The notes below the pieces were generated by a model that was not told the DNA's origin, ran no database searches, and saw only the letters and a list, made by a program, of their open reading frames with translations. Below, piece by piece: positions 8,388 through 15,780 of a stretch of DNA of 64,000 bases. Numbering within the stretch: the first letter of the stretch is position 1; each line of letters opens with the position of its first letter. A program made the position numbers and the translations under genes. The stretch comes from Methylobacterium sp. FF17. GTDB taxonomy: Bacteria > Pseudomonadota > Alphaproteobacteria > Rhizobiales > Beijerinckiaceae. Location: assembly GCF_025813715.1 (NCBI RefSeq), contig NZ_CP107532.1, forward strand, positions 4,294,001 to 4,358,000, written 5' to 3'.

Positions 8388-9092
8388 ATGAAAACGATGA
8401 AATGGCAATCTCATGCGGTGTCTGCACAGCGCATCGAGGCCGCCGATAGTCCTGATGATTTTCCGACGCCGCCCTGGGCGACGCGAGGGCTGATCGAGCA
8501 TGTTTTAGATGACAAGCAGGCATTGAAAAGCATGTCATGCTTGGAGCCGGCATGCGGAGCTGGCCACATGTCTAAAGTCCTCAAAGAGTATTTCGGCGAA
8601 GTACAAAGCGCTGACGCCAACTACTACGGATACGGGGACATCAAGGATTTTTTGACATACCCGTACGAAACCGCATCTGTAGATTGGGTGATAACAAATC
8701 CACCGTTTAGGCTGGGTGAGGAGTTTGTGTTAAGAGCCTTGAACGTAGCTAGATATGGCGTTGCTATCTTGGCGCGAACAGTTTTTATTGAAAGCGTAGG
8801 CCGATACAATAATATATTCCTTGAGCATCCCGTGTCGAAGTTCGCGCAATTTACTGAACGCGTGCCAATGGTTCGCGGTCGCTTAGATAAGAAAGCTACA
8901 ACAGCGACAGGCTATGCATGGCTTGTTTGGGAGAAGCATACGGTGGGTAGCCCACGCTTAGTTTGGGTGCCCCCCTGCCGCAAGAAACTAGAGCGCGAAG
9001 GTGATTATGATCTCCCAGCGTCACCGAGCGCCGCATCAAAGAAAAAGCCGCCCACTCCTGTGAGGGAGCGAGCGGACCTCTTTGGAACTTAA
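8388..9092 (+). CDS. SAM-dependent DNA methyltransferase-like protein (NPPF), transposon passenger
   Basis: 234 residues from ATG 8388. DDFPTPPWATR near the N-terminus is the start of a phage/plasmid-type class I methyltransferase; LEPACGAGHMSKVLKEYF (about residues 48-65) is the SAM-binding motif and TNPPF (about 105-109) the catalytic (N/D)PPY/F motif of amino-methyltransferases such as N6-adenine enzymes. No restriction endonuclease partner is adjacent. Codon use and base composition are clearly less GC-rich than in surrounding genes. Its stop overlaps that of the convergent HTH gene by two bases. It may be an orphan methylase protecting or regulating the element; a non-DNA substrate cannot be excluded. 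Confidence 0.8.
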   Translation: MKTMKWQSHAVSAQRIEAADSPDDFPTPPWATRGLIEHVLDDKQALKSMSCLEPACGAGHMSKVLKEYFGEVQSADANYYGYGDIKDFLTYPYETASVDWVITNPPFRLGEEFVLRALNVARYGVAILARTVFIESVGRYNNIFLEHPVSKFAQFTERVPMVRGRLDKKATTATGYAWLVWEKHTVGSPRLVWVPPCRKKLEREGDYDLPASPSAASKKKPPTPVRERADLFGT

Positions 9093-9424
9093 TCTTCCAG
9101 CTTTGAACCGTTGTCTAGCTGAGATAATGCGGCATCAATATCTTTAATCGCCTGCCTCAGTGCCTTTCTAGAAGATCGAAGTGCTTCGGCGGCTGCGTAC
9201 GAGGACTGCCCCGAAGAATACGGTCCAGCTGGTGGGAGATCTTCCTCGTCAGCTTCATCGGCATTGGGATGAAGCTCTCCTTTTTCGACTTCGGCTATGC
9301 GACCTTGATTGACACCAAACCAAGCCGCAATGTCATGCTTTCTATCCCCCCTCTCGATCATACCTTTGACGAGAGATGCATCTTGCTCGCTTAGTCGTCT
9401 TCCGCTCGCTGGTGCTCGTGACAT
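9089..9424 (-). CDS. Small HTH protein, transposon passenger
   Basis: 111 residues from the ATG at 9424, which has AGGG 7-10 bases upstream. The segment RRLSEQDASLVKGMIERGDR KHDIAAWFGVNQGRIAEVEKG reads as a helix-turn-helix of the type found in small phage and plasmid regulators. The C-terminal half is acidic and then helical (SSRKALRQAIKDIDAALSQL). It could regulate the methyltransferase or the transposase gene just upstream of it. Function is inferred from the HTH only. Confidence 0.6.
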   Translation of the reverse strand: MSRAPASGRRLSEQDASLVKGMIERGDRKHDIAAWFGVNQGRIAEVEKGELHPNADEADEEDLPPAGPYSSGQSSYAAAEALRSSRKALRQAIKDIDAALSQLDNGSKLED

Positions 9425-9494
9425 CTTGCATCCCTTCCGAGGCCGCTGAGATGGCGGGGGAAGGCTGATACACCTAAGCCGAGCGCGCCACCAC

Positions 9495-10382
9495 CTAAAC
9501 TTCGACCTTGGATTGTTTTTTGTACGGGCCGCGCTTGCCGGCAACAGGTGCAGCGGCCTCTACCAGTGCCGCCACGTCTTCCATGCTCCAAAGACGATCC
9601 GACACGCCAGCGGCCATAGCCGGGCTCATCCGGTGCTTCTTGTGCATCTTCACGAAATTGTACCAGACCGTATAGAGCGCGACCATATGAGCGTGGTTCT
9701 CGAACTTTTTAGAGAAAGCGTTTGAGAGACGGGTGAAGCGCTTCATCTGCATCCGCATCGTGAGGTTCTGACGCTCAACATAGGACGTGGAGACGTGCGC
9801 CTCGTCGGGCGATCCCTCGATGGTCGTCTTCTTGATGCCGGTGCACTCGGCAGGGCTGTAGCGGCCCGTAGAGCCGCCCGGCGCGGGGCCGTAGAGCTTC
9901 ACCAGCATGGCGTAGTCCACGTCAGCACCGAACGCGCCCTCGACAGCCTCAAGGTACGCCTTGTGCCCGTCTGTGGTGAGCTGAACCCGGTTGGCCAGAC
10001 GGCCCGCCAGATCGCCCATGAAGGCGTCGGCGTATTCGGCATCACGTCCGCCCACGAGATAGGACACGATGAGCTTGGAGTCGGCATCCAGAGCCGTCCA
10101 CGTCCATACGTCTCCGGCGCCTTCAGGAGCGGCCTTAGCGGCGGCGACATTCTTTGCCTTGGCGTAGCAGTAGGACCAGATCTCGTCGCACTGGACGCGT
10201 TTGGCGGCGACGCCACGCACCGTCTCATCGTGATGCGCGGCGCAGGCTTTCCCGGCGTCCTCAAGCAGCTTGGAGACGGTGTTGATCGACACGTCCACCA
10301 CACGGCTAATCGACCGCATGGAGGAGCCCTCGCAGAGCATGCTCAGGATTTGGACGCGCTTTGCGAGAGGCAGCTTATTCAT
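9495..10382 (-). CDS. IS1-family (ISMhu11-type) DDE transposase
   Basis: 295 residues in a single frame from ATG 10382 with GAGAGG close upstream. N-terminal HTH: RVQILSMLCEGSSMRSISRV and VSINTVSKLLEDAG. Catalytic acidic residues: DEIW (about residue 72), TTDGHKAY (about 136) and SYVERQNLTMRM (about 210), followed by the family-typical RFTRLSNAFSKKFENH. The C-terminus KRGPYKK is also usual. Unlike classical IS1 there is no InsA/InsB frameshift, as in the ISMhu11 group. It catalyses cut-and-paste or copy-type movement of the element between the 29-bp ends. Confidence 0.93.
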   Translation of the reverse strand: MNKLPLAKRVQILSMLCEGSSMRSISRVVDVSINTVSKLLEDAGKACAAHHDETVRGVAAKRVQCDEIWSYCYAKAKNVAAAKAAPEGAGDVWTWTALDADSKLIVSYLVGGRDAEYADAFMGDLAGRLANRVQLTTDGHKAYLEAVEGAFGADVDYAMLVKLYGPAPGGSTGRYSPAECTGIKKTTIEGSPDEAHVSTSYVERQNLTMRMQMKRFTRLSNAFSKKFENHAHMVALYTVWYNFVKMHKKHRMSPAMAAGVSDRLWSMEDVAALVEAAAPVAGKRGPYKKQSKVEV

Positions 10383-10426
10383 GCCTCTCTTATCTGAACT
10401 TTTATGCTTGGCGTCAAGCACAAAGA

Positions 10427-11542
10427 TCATTGAACAAGCCGGAGGGTCGGTCGTTTCTGGCCCCGCTCCTCCTTCGGCCCGAGCATATCGCTCCCGTACA
10501 TACGATCAAATTCGGACGCTGATATAAACAGCGCCTTGGCAAGCTCGACGTTTGAGTAGCCAAGGACGTTTGTATGATAATCGATCAAGCGGGAAAGCTT
10601 TTTTGGGTACTCTTTCTTCGGTTCGTATGGTTCAGACTTCCGATACCCAAGCTTGCTCATCTCAATAAAGAATGATTTCTTTTGATATGGTGTTATCATA
10701 TTCAGCCGATCTGCCCTCATAGCTATTGAGGACATCGAGACCTTCCAATGCCTCTTTAGATTGGCTATCTGCCTAATATCAAATTTTGATAGTTGAGCCC
10801 TGATATTCTTTGCTGGAAGCAAAAAAGATCCCGCAAATAGATCTGCTTCATCTTCCATAACTTCATCTTCGAGCAAGGTTGTCGTATGTAGCACCATGTG
10901 ACCTAGTTCGTGGCAGAGCGTATGTCTAATGCGATCTGCGGGCGCGTTCATGTTAACGAAAAATAAAACCGGCGTTCCGTCTATCCGCTGACTCACAGCA
11001 TCAATAAGATCATTATCGAAATTACACGGAATAACGACGCCGCCATTCTCCTCAAGTAGATCGGTCACGTTATCAATCGGTCCGTCCGGCAGCATCCATT
11101 GTTCACGCAGATGCCGGGCAGCGTCCTCAACACTAAAAGGGCGGGCGACAAAGCCCTGATACTCATTCCTATCTATCTCAGGAATAAATCCGTTCGCCCG
11201 TGCATCGTACGAGCGGAGCAGTATACGCAAGTGAATGCGTCGGATATTCATCTCCGCGATCATCCGGTCCAGCGGCTTTTGACCGAGCTTTTTCCTGCGC
11301 CTATAATGGAACGGTGGCATGCCATACGGGCGACCCGTTTCATAGAAAAACTCGGGCGTGTACTTGAGCACGCTAGCAAGTTCGCTGACGAACTCGCTAG
11401 GCGGCTCGCTCATGCCGGCTTCGGCTTTAGAGATGGTGCCTTGCGCAACATTCATTTGATCGGCAAGCGCCGACTGTGTCAGCCCGCGCGAGTCTCGCGC
11501 AAGCATCATCATGTAACGGTTGAACTGTTCGACTTGCTTCAT
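10427..11542 (-). CDS. XRE-family regulator fused to ImmA/IrrE metallopeptidase
   Basis: 371 residues from ATG 11542, two bases after the stop of the upstream gene. Residues about 10-65 are an XRE helix-turn-helix (GLTQSALADQMNVAQGTISKAEAG). A DUF955/COG2856 zinc peptidase follows with HTLCHELGHMVLHTTT (HExxH variant HELGH, about residues 230-245) and the downstream acidic EDEADLFAGSFLLP. Such proteins cleave or sense a partner repressor in mobile elements (ImmA of ICEBs1) or in DNA-damage response (IrrE). The C-terminal 100 residues are unassigned. The base composition is markedly AT-richer than the host. With its coupled upstream gene it may form a two-gene toxin-antitoxin-like or derepression switch; that part is inference. 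Confidence 0.87.
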   Translation of the reverse strand: MKQVEQFNRYMMMLARDSRGLTQSALADQMNVAQGTISKAEAGMSEPPSEFVSELASVLKYTPEFFYETGRPYGMPPFHYRRRKKLGQKPLDRMIAEMNIRRIHLRILLRSYDARANGFIPEIDRNEYQGFVARPFSVEDAARHLREQWMLPDGPIDNVTDLLEENGGVVIPCNFDNDLIDAVSQRIDGTPVLFFVNMNAPADRIRHTLCHELGHMVLHTTTLLEDEVMEDEADLFAGSFLLPAKNIRAQLSKFDIRQIANLKRHWKVSMSSIAMRADRLNMITPYQKKSFFIEMSKLGYRKSEPYEPKKEYPKKLSRLIDYHTNVLGYSNVELAKALFISASEFDRMYGSDMLGPKEERGQKRPTLRLVQ

Positions 11543-11544
11543 TT

Positions 11545-12090
11545 TTAAAAGAGCCGACGCTGCCGCTGCACTTCGTGCCATGCGGTTTCGCCTGCTTCCC
11601 GGTTCGCTTCTGGTATGATGGCAGCGCACCAGATAACGCCGCGTTTCGTCGGTAGGGAGATCTGCGACCGCATGTAGCCCATGCCGGTAGCGTCGAGCAG
11701 ATACCCGGCCGTCAGCCTCGTGGGCTCAGCCGGTATGCCGGGGATCTGAGCGCCGCGATCAAACGCCCGCGCTTGGCGTGTTTGGTAATTCGAGGATACG
11801 CCGTCCTCGTCTGTTTTCTTGAACCGCACGATCACGTTGACCGGATCGATCTGCCAGAGGTTCTGCCCACGGACCTCCCTGTGATTGACGCCCGGCAAAT
11901 CGTCCAGCAGCCGATGCGCCTCGGCGAGAACGTGGCGGTTCGTGCAATGCGCCTGAGCACTCGCGTCGTGATCGACAACGATGTTTGCCGGATACGTCTC
12001 GTAGGTAGTGTGCCCGTGGCGGAGGATGCCATCGAACAGGGGGAGGTAGGGCGTCAGGGCACCCATGATCGTTTCTATGTCGGTTTCCAA
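11545..12090 (-). CDS. Unknown protein coupled to XRE-ImmA
   Basis: About 181 residues from TTG 12090, chosen because GGAG stands seven bases upstream; a longer reading from TTG 12144 is possible. No known domain is recognised. It has a central LWQIDPVNVIVRFKKTDEDG, and the C-terminus RRGVIWCAAIIPEA looks like a buried strand. The stop codon is two bases from the ATG of the XRE-ImmA gene, so the two are surely co-transcribed and probably translationally coupled. It is a candidate partner, substrate or effector of the peptidase. Confidence 0.6.
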   Translation of the reverse strand: METDIETIMGALTPYLPLFDGILRHGHTTYETYPANIVVDHDASAQAHCTNRHVLAEAHRLLDDLPGVNHREVRGQNLWQIDPVNVIVRFKKTDEDGVSSNYQTRQARAFDRGAQIPGIPAEPTRLTAGYLLDATGMGYMRSQISLPTKRGVIWCAAIIPEANREAGETAWHEVQRQRRLF

Positions 12091-12154
12091 GGTCGTGCTC
12101 CGCAGATGAAGGCCATCCACGAAGCCTACGCTCGGCCACGACAAAAACCAAGAA

Positions 12155-12175
12155 AAATATTCCGAGAAATATTCC
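12155..12175. promoter_or_regulatory. Direct-repeat operator candidate upstream of unknown/XRE-ImmA pair
   Basis: AAATATTCC occurs at 12155-12163 and 12167-12175, a 12-base period on one DNA face, in an AT-rich patch 65-85 bases before the start of the coupled pair. It is a reasonable binding site for the XRE domain of the second gene. Confidence 0.45.
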
Positions 12176-12183
12176 AGTGCGGC

Positions 12184-12426
12184 TTAGTCGTGCTGATCCC
12201 ATCGCTTTTTGGCAGCACCACGGGCAATCTCGGCCCGACGCTCCGGCGTCATGTTCGCCGCCCGAGCCGCAGCACCCTTCCGACCCATCTCAGCGGCGGC
12301 TTCGTTCTTCTCAGGGGCGGAGCCGTAATCCTCCGGCTCTTCCTCAGTAGCGATCCGCATCACCTTTACGGCGTTCCCAACGGCGTCGGCGGGGCGGCGC
12401 TGGCCTTTAGGTCCGGTGGGCATCAC
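12184..12426 (-). CDS. Short basic protein with KGG/RAA repeats, transposon passenger
   Basis: 80 residues. The C-terminal half, EMGRKGAAARAANMTPERRA EIARGAAKKRW, is the pattern of small basic helical proteins found widely in alphaproteobacterial plasmids and phages. Nucleic-acid binding is plausible but unproven. It overlaps the upstream gene by four bases (ATGA), so both are expressed together. Confidence 0.6.
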   Translation of the reverse strand: MMPTGPKGQRRPADAVGNAVKVMRIATEEEPEDYGSAPEKNEAAAEMGRKGAAARAANMTPERRAEIARGAAKKRWDQHD

Positions 12427-12740
12427 TTAATCTCAATGAATGCGGACAGACGTGCGACGACGTCCTTTAGCTGTTCTTTGTCAAATACTCCGCTCAGAGG
12501 TATCGTAGGATCGCCTTGATCGTCGTACCACATGAGCCACAACGGGTCGTTAAATCCCTCAGAATTATCGACGACATGTTCGAGCCACAAAGTGTACGCA
12601 CCACTATTTATCAGTGGGCTTGCAAATACGCTTCCGTCGACCTGCCCTGGCCCGTGCGCAACTCCTTTCGTTGTATCCGTCCAAAATCGATAATTCTTGC
12701 AGGTGTAAGCCTGACCATTCAATCGATGCCGCGCAGCCAT
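12423..12740 (-). CDS. Hypothetical protein, transposon passenger
   Basis: 105 residues from ATG 12740, which has an excellent AGGAGG seven bases upstream. Rich in aromatic residues (YRFWTDTTKG, YTLWLEHVV, PLWLMWYDD), predicted compact alpha/beta. No family recognised. It is the outermost passenger gene, starting about 85 bases from the right inverted repeat, and overlaps the next gene as ATGA. Confidence 0.6.
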   Translation of the reverse strand: MAARHRLNGQAYTCKNYRFWTDTTKGVAHGPGQVDGSVFASPLINSGAYTLWLEHVVDNSEGFNDPLWLMWYDDQGDPTIPLSGVFDKEQLKDVVARLSAFIEIK

Positions 12741-12826
12741 ACCCGTCCTCCTGCTTGGCGCCAAGCATACGCCAGCAGGAGGGTTCGCGCGAGGGACCGG
12801 AACGGGAACGCGAGGCGCGACCGTTC

Positions 12827-12855
12827 GCCGTCAAATTTCAAACTGAGACACCACC
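12827..12855 (-). repeat. Right terminal inverted repeat (29 bp)
   Basis: Exact inverted copy of 8225-8253. The element ends at 12855 and host sequence (the second CAGGTCTC) resumes at 12856. Confidence 0.95.
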
Positions 12856-12863
12856 CAGGTCTC
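12856..12863. repeat. Right target-site duplication CAGGTCTC
   Basis: Second copy of the 8-bp target duplication (first copy 8217-8224). Confidence 0.93.
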
Positions 12864-13450
12864 GCTTGATCGAGCGGCTGAAGGAGTTCAGCGACCACCG
12901 CATCCTGCTCGTGGCGCACTCGATGGGTTCAGTCATCGCCTACGACGTGCTGCGTATCCTTGAGCGCGATACACCCGGCCTGAAGGTCGAGCATCTGGTC
13001 ACGGCGGGCTCCCCGCTCGGGCTGGCGAAGGTGAAGCTCAAGATCGAGGCCGAGTGTGGCGTCGTCCGGGTGCCAAACAACGTCAGGTACTGGACCAACC
13101 TGGCCGACGGCAACGACATCGTGGCGGTCACGGGCGCCCTGGCCGGCGACTTCGTGCCGAGTGACACCGGGGTCGAGGTCGTCGACCACCGGGTGGTAAA
13201 CGACTACCGGCGCCCCACGGGCGAGCCCAACCACCACAAGTCCTACGGCTACCTGCGGACACCGGAGTTCTCGCGCATCGCAGCGGGGTTCATCGGCGAG
13301 CTTTCAAGGGGGCTTCCGACAGTCGTCCCGCAGCGCTTGAGCCCGGGACACGTCCATCCGGGTTCGGTGCCTCGTCAGGAGGCGCACGCCTCGGCCGGTT
13401 CGCACCTCATCAAGAGCCGGAGCGCTCGCGAAAGGTCCTCGACGGAATAG
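12864..13450 (+). pseudogene. 3' part of the split alpha/beta-hydrolase gene
   Basis: Continues the frame of the 5' part: RLIERLKEFSDHRILLVAHS MGS holds the GxSxG-type nucleophile elbow (AHSMGS), then HLVTAGSPLG, and a conserved His-containing C-terminus (EPNHHKSYGYL). The piece has no start or promoter of its own apart from what the transposon end supplies. The last 76 bases overlap the 3' end of the convergent kinase gene. The pair together would encode a 335-residue serine hydrolase of unknown substrate. Confidence 0.88.
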
Positions 13451-15141
13451 GGCTTGCGCAACAACTCGAAGCCATGGCGTCCGTCCTCCGCCAACGCATG
13501 GCTGTAGCCGCTGGTGAGCAGGATGGGCAGGTCTGGATAGAGGCTTCGGATCGCACGTCCAAGGTCGACCCCGTTCATTCCCGGCATCACAACGTCCGAG
13601 AAGACGATGTCAAATTGGTTCGACGTCTCGGCAAGGCGGCGCAAGGCCTCGTCCGCGTTGGAGGCCCAGGTCGTCTCGTAGCCGAGCTCTCGCAGGATCT
13701 GTGTCGAGAACGTCCCCACCTCGACGTTGTCCTCGACCACCAGGACCCGGCGCCCGCCTCCTCGCGTCGTCTCTGATGACGCGACCGTATTAGGCACCTC
13801 GTGCCGCTCCTCCGCATCGCAGGTGACCTGTGGCAGATAGAGGGTCAGGGAGGTACCCTGACCGACGGTGCTCTCCACCTCGACGTTGCCGCCGGACTGC
13901 TTCGCGAAGCCGAACACCTGAGACAGGCCGAGGCCCGTACCCTTGCCCACCTCCTTCGTGGTGTAGAAGGGCTCGAAGATACGCCCGATCCGATCCGGGG
14001 GGATACCGCATCCGGTATCGGTGACCGTCACGGACACGAACGACCCGCCCGGCGCGGCATGTCCCCGGATGGCCGGCAGCACGGTCCCGCAATGCACGCG
14101 AAGCGTGAGCCGCCCTTCGCCGTCCATGGCGTCCCGTGCGTTCACGGCCAGGTTCACCAGGGCGGTCTCGAACTGGCTCGTGTCCGCCTCGATGTGGCAG
14201 GGCGCCTCGGGTACGATCCGCTCGATCCGGATACGGGCGCCCACGATGGTGCCGAGCATGTCCGTGATGGCGTGGACCCGCTCGGTGACGTCGAAGACAA
14301 CTGGCGTGAGCGCCTGCCGGCGGGCGAAGGAAAGCAACTGGCCGGTCAGCTTGGAGGCCCGGTCCACGGTGTCCGAGATGGCGTCGATGTAACGGCGGCG
14401 GCGCTCGTCAGGCAGGTCAGGGCGCCGCAGGAGGTCCGTCGACGACTTGATCACCGTCAGGAGGTTGTTGAAGTCGTGCGCGATGCCCCCGGTCAACTGG
14501 CCGACCGCTTCCATCTTCTGCGCCTGGCGCAGGACATCCTCGATCCTCTCGCGCTCCAGGCTTTCCGCCTCCAGCCGGAGGTTGGCTCCGGCCAGTTCGC
14601 GAAGATGGGATTTCTGTTCGGTCAGGTCGGTGAGCACGCCGCACAGGAGGGGGGTAGCCTCGTCCCGTGCGAGCAGGCTGAGCGACAGGTAGACGGGCAT
14701 CCGGCCTCGGCCTTCGACAAAAAGGGCGAGTTCGCCACGTGCCACACCGAGCCGCGCCTCCTCCAGAAGACGGGAGAGGATGGGCTCCTCGTCGGCTGGG
14801 ATGAATGCCTGCAGGGATTGGCCGATCAGCCGCTCCTGACGGACGTGGAGCATCTCGGCCAGGCGACGATTGCAGTAGAGGACAGTCCCTTCCGCGCTCA
14901 GCGTCAGGGCGCCTTCCTGGATCTGCTCGATGAGCACGCGATAGGGACGGTCGGCGCTCTCAAGGGTGTAGACCTGTCGCTCGCCGTTCTCACCCTGCAC
15001 GACCACCGCATCAAAGTCGCCTCGGCGGATCGCCTCCAGGGTCTCCTCGCTCTCCTCAAGGCGTGCCTCAAGCTCACGGATCCTGGCCTGATCCGCCCGA
15101 TGGCGCTGAACGAAGTCGATGTCCGTGGCCTCAGCGTCCAT
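13375..15141 (-). CDS. PAS hybrid histidine kinase with C-terminal receiver, kai operon
   Basis: 588 residues, soluble. An N-terminal coiled-coil-like stretch (RIRELEARLEESEETLEAIR) leads to a PAS domain (about 70-185), the H-box GGIAHDFNNLLTVIKSS (about 220), N-box LVNLAVNARDAM, G1 DTGCGIPPDR, G2 GKGTGLGLSQVFGF, then a receiver domain (about 455-575) with DNVEV acidic pocket, phospho-acceptor in FSDVVMPGMNG and the conserved K in LRKPYS. It starts inside the end of the second kaiB gene (11-base overlap), so it is translated as the last gene of the RHH-kaiC-kaiB-kaiB operon. A role as output or input kinase of the Kai proteins, probably in stress signalling, is inferred. Confidence 0.9.
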   Translation of the reverse strand: MDAEATDIDFVQRHRADQARIRELEARLEESEETLEAIRRGDFDAVVVQGENGERQVYTLESADRPYRVLIEQIQEGALTLSAEGTVLYCNRRLAEMLHVRQERLIGQSLQAFIPADEEPILSRLLEEARLGVARGELALFVEGRGRMPVYLSLSLLARDEATPLLCGVLTDLTEQKSHLRELAGANLRLEAESLERERIEDVLRQAQKMEAVGQLTGGIAHDFNNLLTVIKSSTDLLRRPDLPDERRRRYIDAISDTVDRASKLTGQLLSFARRQALTPVVFDVTERVHAITDMLGTIVGARIRIERIVPEAPCHIEADTSQFETALVNLAVNARDAMDGEGRLTLRVHCGTVLPAIRGHAAPGGSFVSVTVTDTGCGIPPDRIGRIFEPFYTTKEVGKGTGLGLSQVFGFAKQSGGNVEVESTVGQGTSLTLYLPQVTCDAEERHEVPNTVASSETTRGGGRRVLVVEDNVEVGTFSTQILRELGYETTWASNADEALRRLAETSNQFDIVFSDVVMPGMNGVDLGRAIRSLYPDLPILLTSGYSHALAEDGRHGFELLRKPYSVEDLSRALRLLMRCEPAEACAS

Positions 15142-15460
15142 CGCCGTTCCGCGGATTGGAGGGCGGGAGATCGAGGCCGCGCAGGACGCGGCCCTCGTCT
15201 GACAGGTCGCCGATGATGCGCCGCAGGGGCGGGGGCAGCAGCTTCAGGAGGGTGGGAGCCGCCACGACCTGGTTTATCTCCGCGAGGTCAGGCTGCTGGT
15301 AGATGTCGACCACTTCCAGGTCGAAGCGGTCCGCAAGGTGGTTGTCGCAGATGCGGCGCAGGTTCTCGATGGTTCGCCGCGACCGGGGCGTCGTACCCGC
15401 GATGAACAGGCGCAGCAGGTAACGGTCCCGAGGTGCTTCGCCAGTGGGATCATTCTTCAA
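15131..15460 (-). CDS. kaiB: KaiB-like protein (second copy)
   Basis: 109 residues with the thioredoxin-like KaiB fold pattern: YLLRLFIAGTTPRSRRTIEN LRRICDNHL, then DLEVVDIYQQPDLAEINQVV AAPTLLKLLPPPLRRIIGDL. The cis-proline of the PTLLK motif is present. It overlaps the first kaiB by four bases and the kinase gene by eleven. KaiB of cyanobacteria binds KaiC; in non-photosynthetic bacteria KaiB/KaiC pairs have been linked to stress fitness. It differs clearly in sequence from the adjacent copy, so it is an old duplication. Confidence 0.9.
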   Translation of the reverse strand: MKNDPTGEAPRDRYLLRLFIAGTTPRSRRTIENLRRICDNHLADRFDLEVVDIYQQPDLAEINQVVAAPTLLKLLPPPLRRIIGDLSDEGRVLRGLDLPPSNPRNGDGR

Positions 15461-15780
15461 GAAATGACAACTTTCGGGCGGATGTCGAGCCCGACCAGAA
15501 CCTTCTCGGTGTTAGAGAGATCGCCCACCATGCGCTTAAGCGGCTCGGGCAGTCGACGGACCAGGGTGGGTATCGCGAGGATCTGGTCGCCGGCGGCGAG
15601 TTGCGGATTCTTCACGAGGTCGATCACCTCGATGTCGTAGCGCCCGGCGAGATGCTCCTCGCAGACCCGCTTGAGGTTGGCCAAGGCGGCCATGGACTTG
15701 ACCGTCTGGCCGGCCACGTAGAGGCGCAGGTGGTAGTGGCCGTTCTCGTCGGCCACCTCCGATGGGTTGAGGTCGCTCAT
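15457..15780 (-). CDS. kaiB: KaiB-like protein (first copy)
   Basis: 107 residues: HYHLRLYVAGQTVKSMAALA NLKRVCEEHLAG, then YDIEVIDLVKNPQLAAGDQI LAIPTLVRRLPEPLKRMVGDL. This is the full-length KaiB pattern, closer to the canonical family than the second copy. The start overlaps the kaiC stop as ATGA. Confidence 0.92.
   Translation of the reverse strand: MSDLNPSEVADENGHYHLRLYVAGQTVKSMAALANLKRVCEEHLAGRYDIEVIDLVKNPQLAAGDQILAIPTLVRRLPEPLKRMVGDLSNTEKVLVGLDIRPKVVIS

Larger units (their letters stand above)
8225..12855. mobile_element. 4,631-bp IS1-family (ISMhu11-like) transposon with passenger genes
   Basis: Bounded by 29-bp perfect inverted repeats (starting GGTGGTGTCTCAGTT) and an 8-bp direct duplication of hydrolase sequence. 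It contains one IS1-type DDE transposase (9,495-10,382) and six other genes: a methyltransferase on the plus strand, and an HTH protein, XRE-ImmA, an unknown protein, a short basic protein and another unknown protein on the minus strand. The passengers, notably the methyltransferase and XRE-ImmA genes, are visibly richer in A+T than the flanking genome, which argues for acquisition from elsewhere. Only one transposase and one pair of ends are seen, so it is a single unit with cargo and not a composite transposon. Confidence 0.93.

Noticed and set aside
8225..12855. Composite transposon flanked by two insertion sequences
   Set aside because: There is one transposase and the 29-bp ends occur once each; no second insertion sequence is present.
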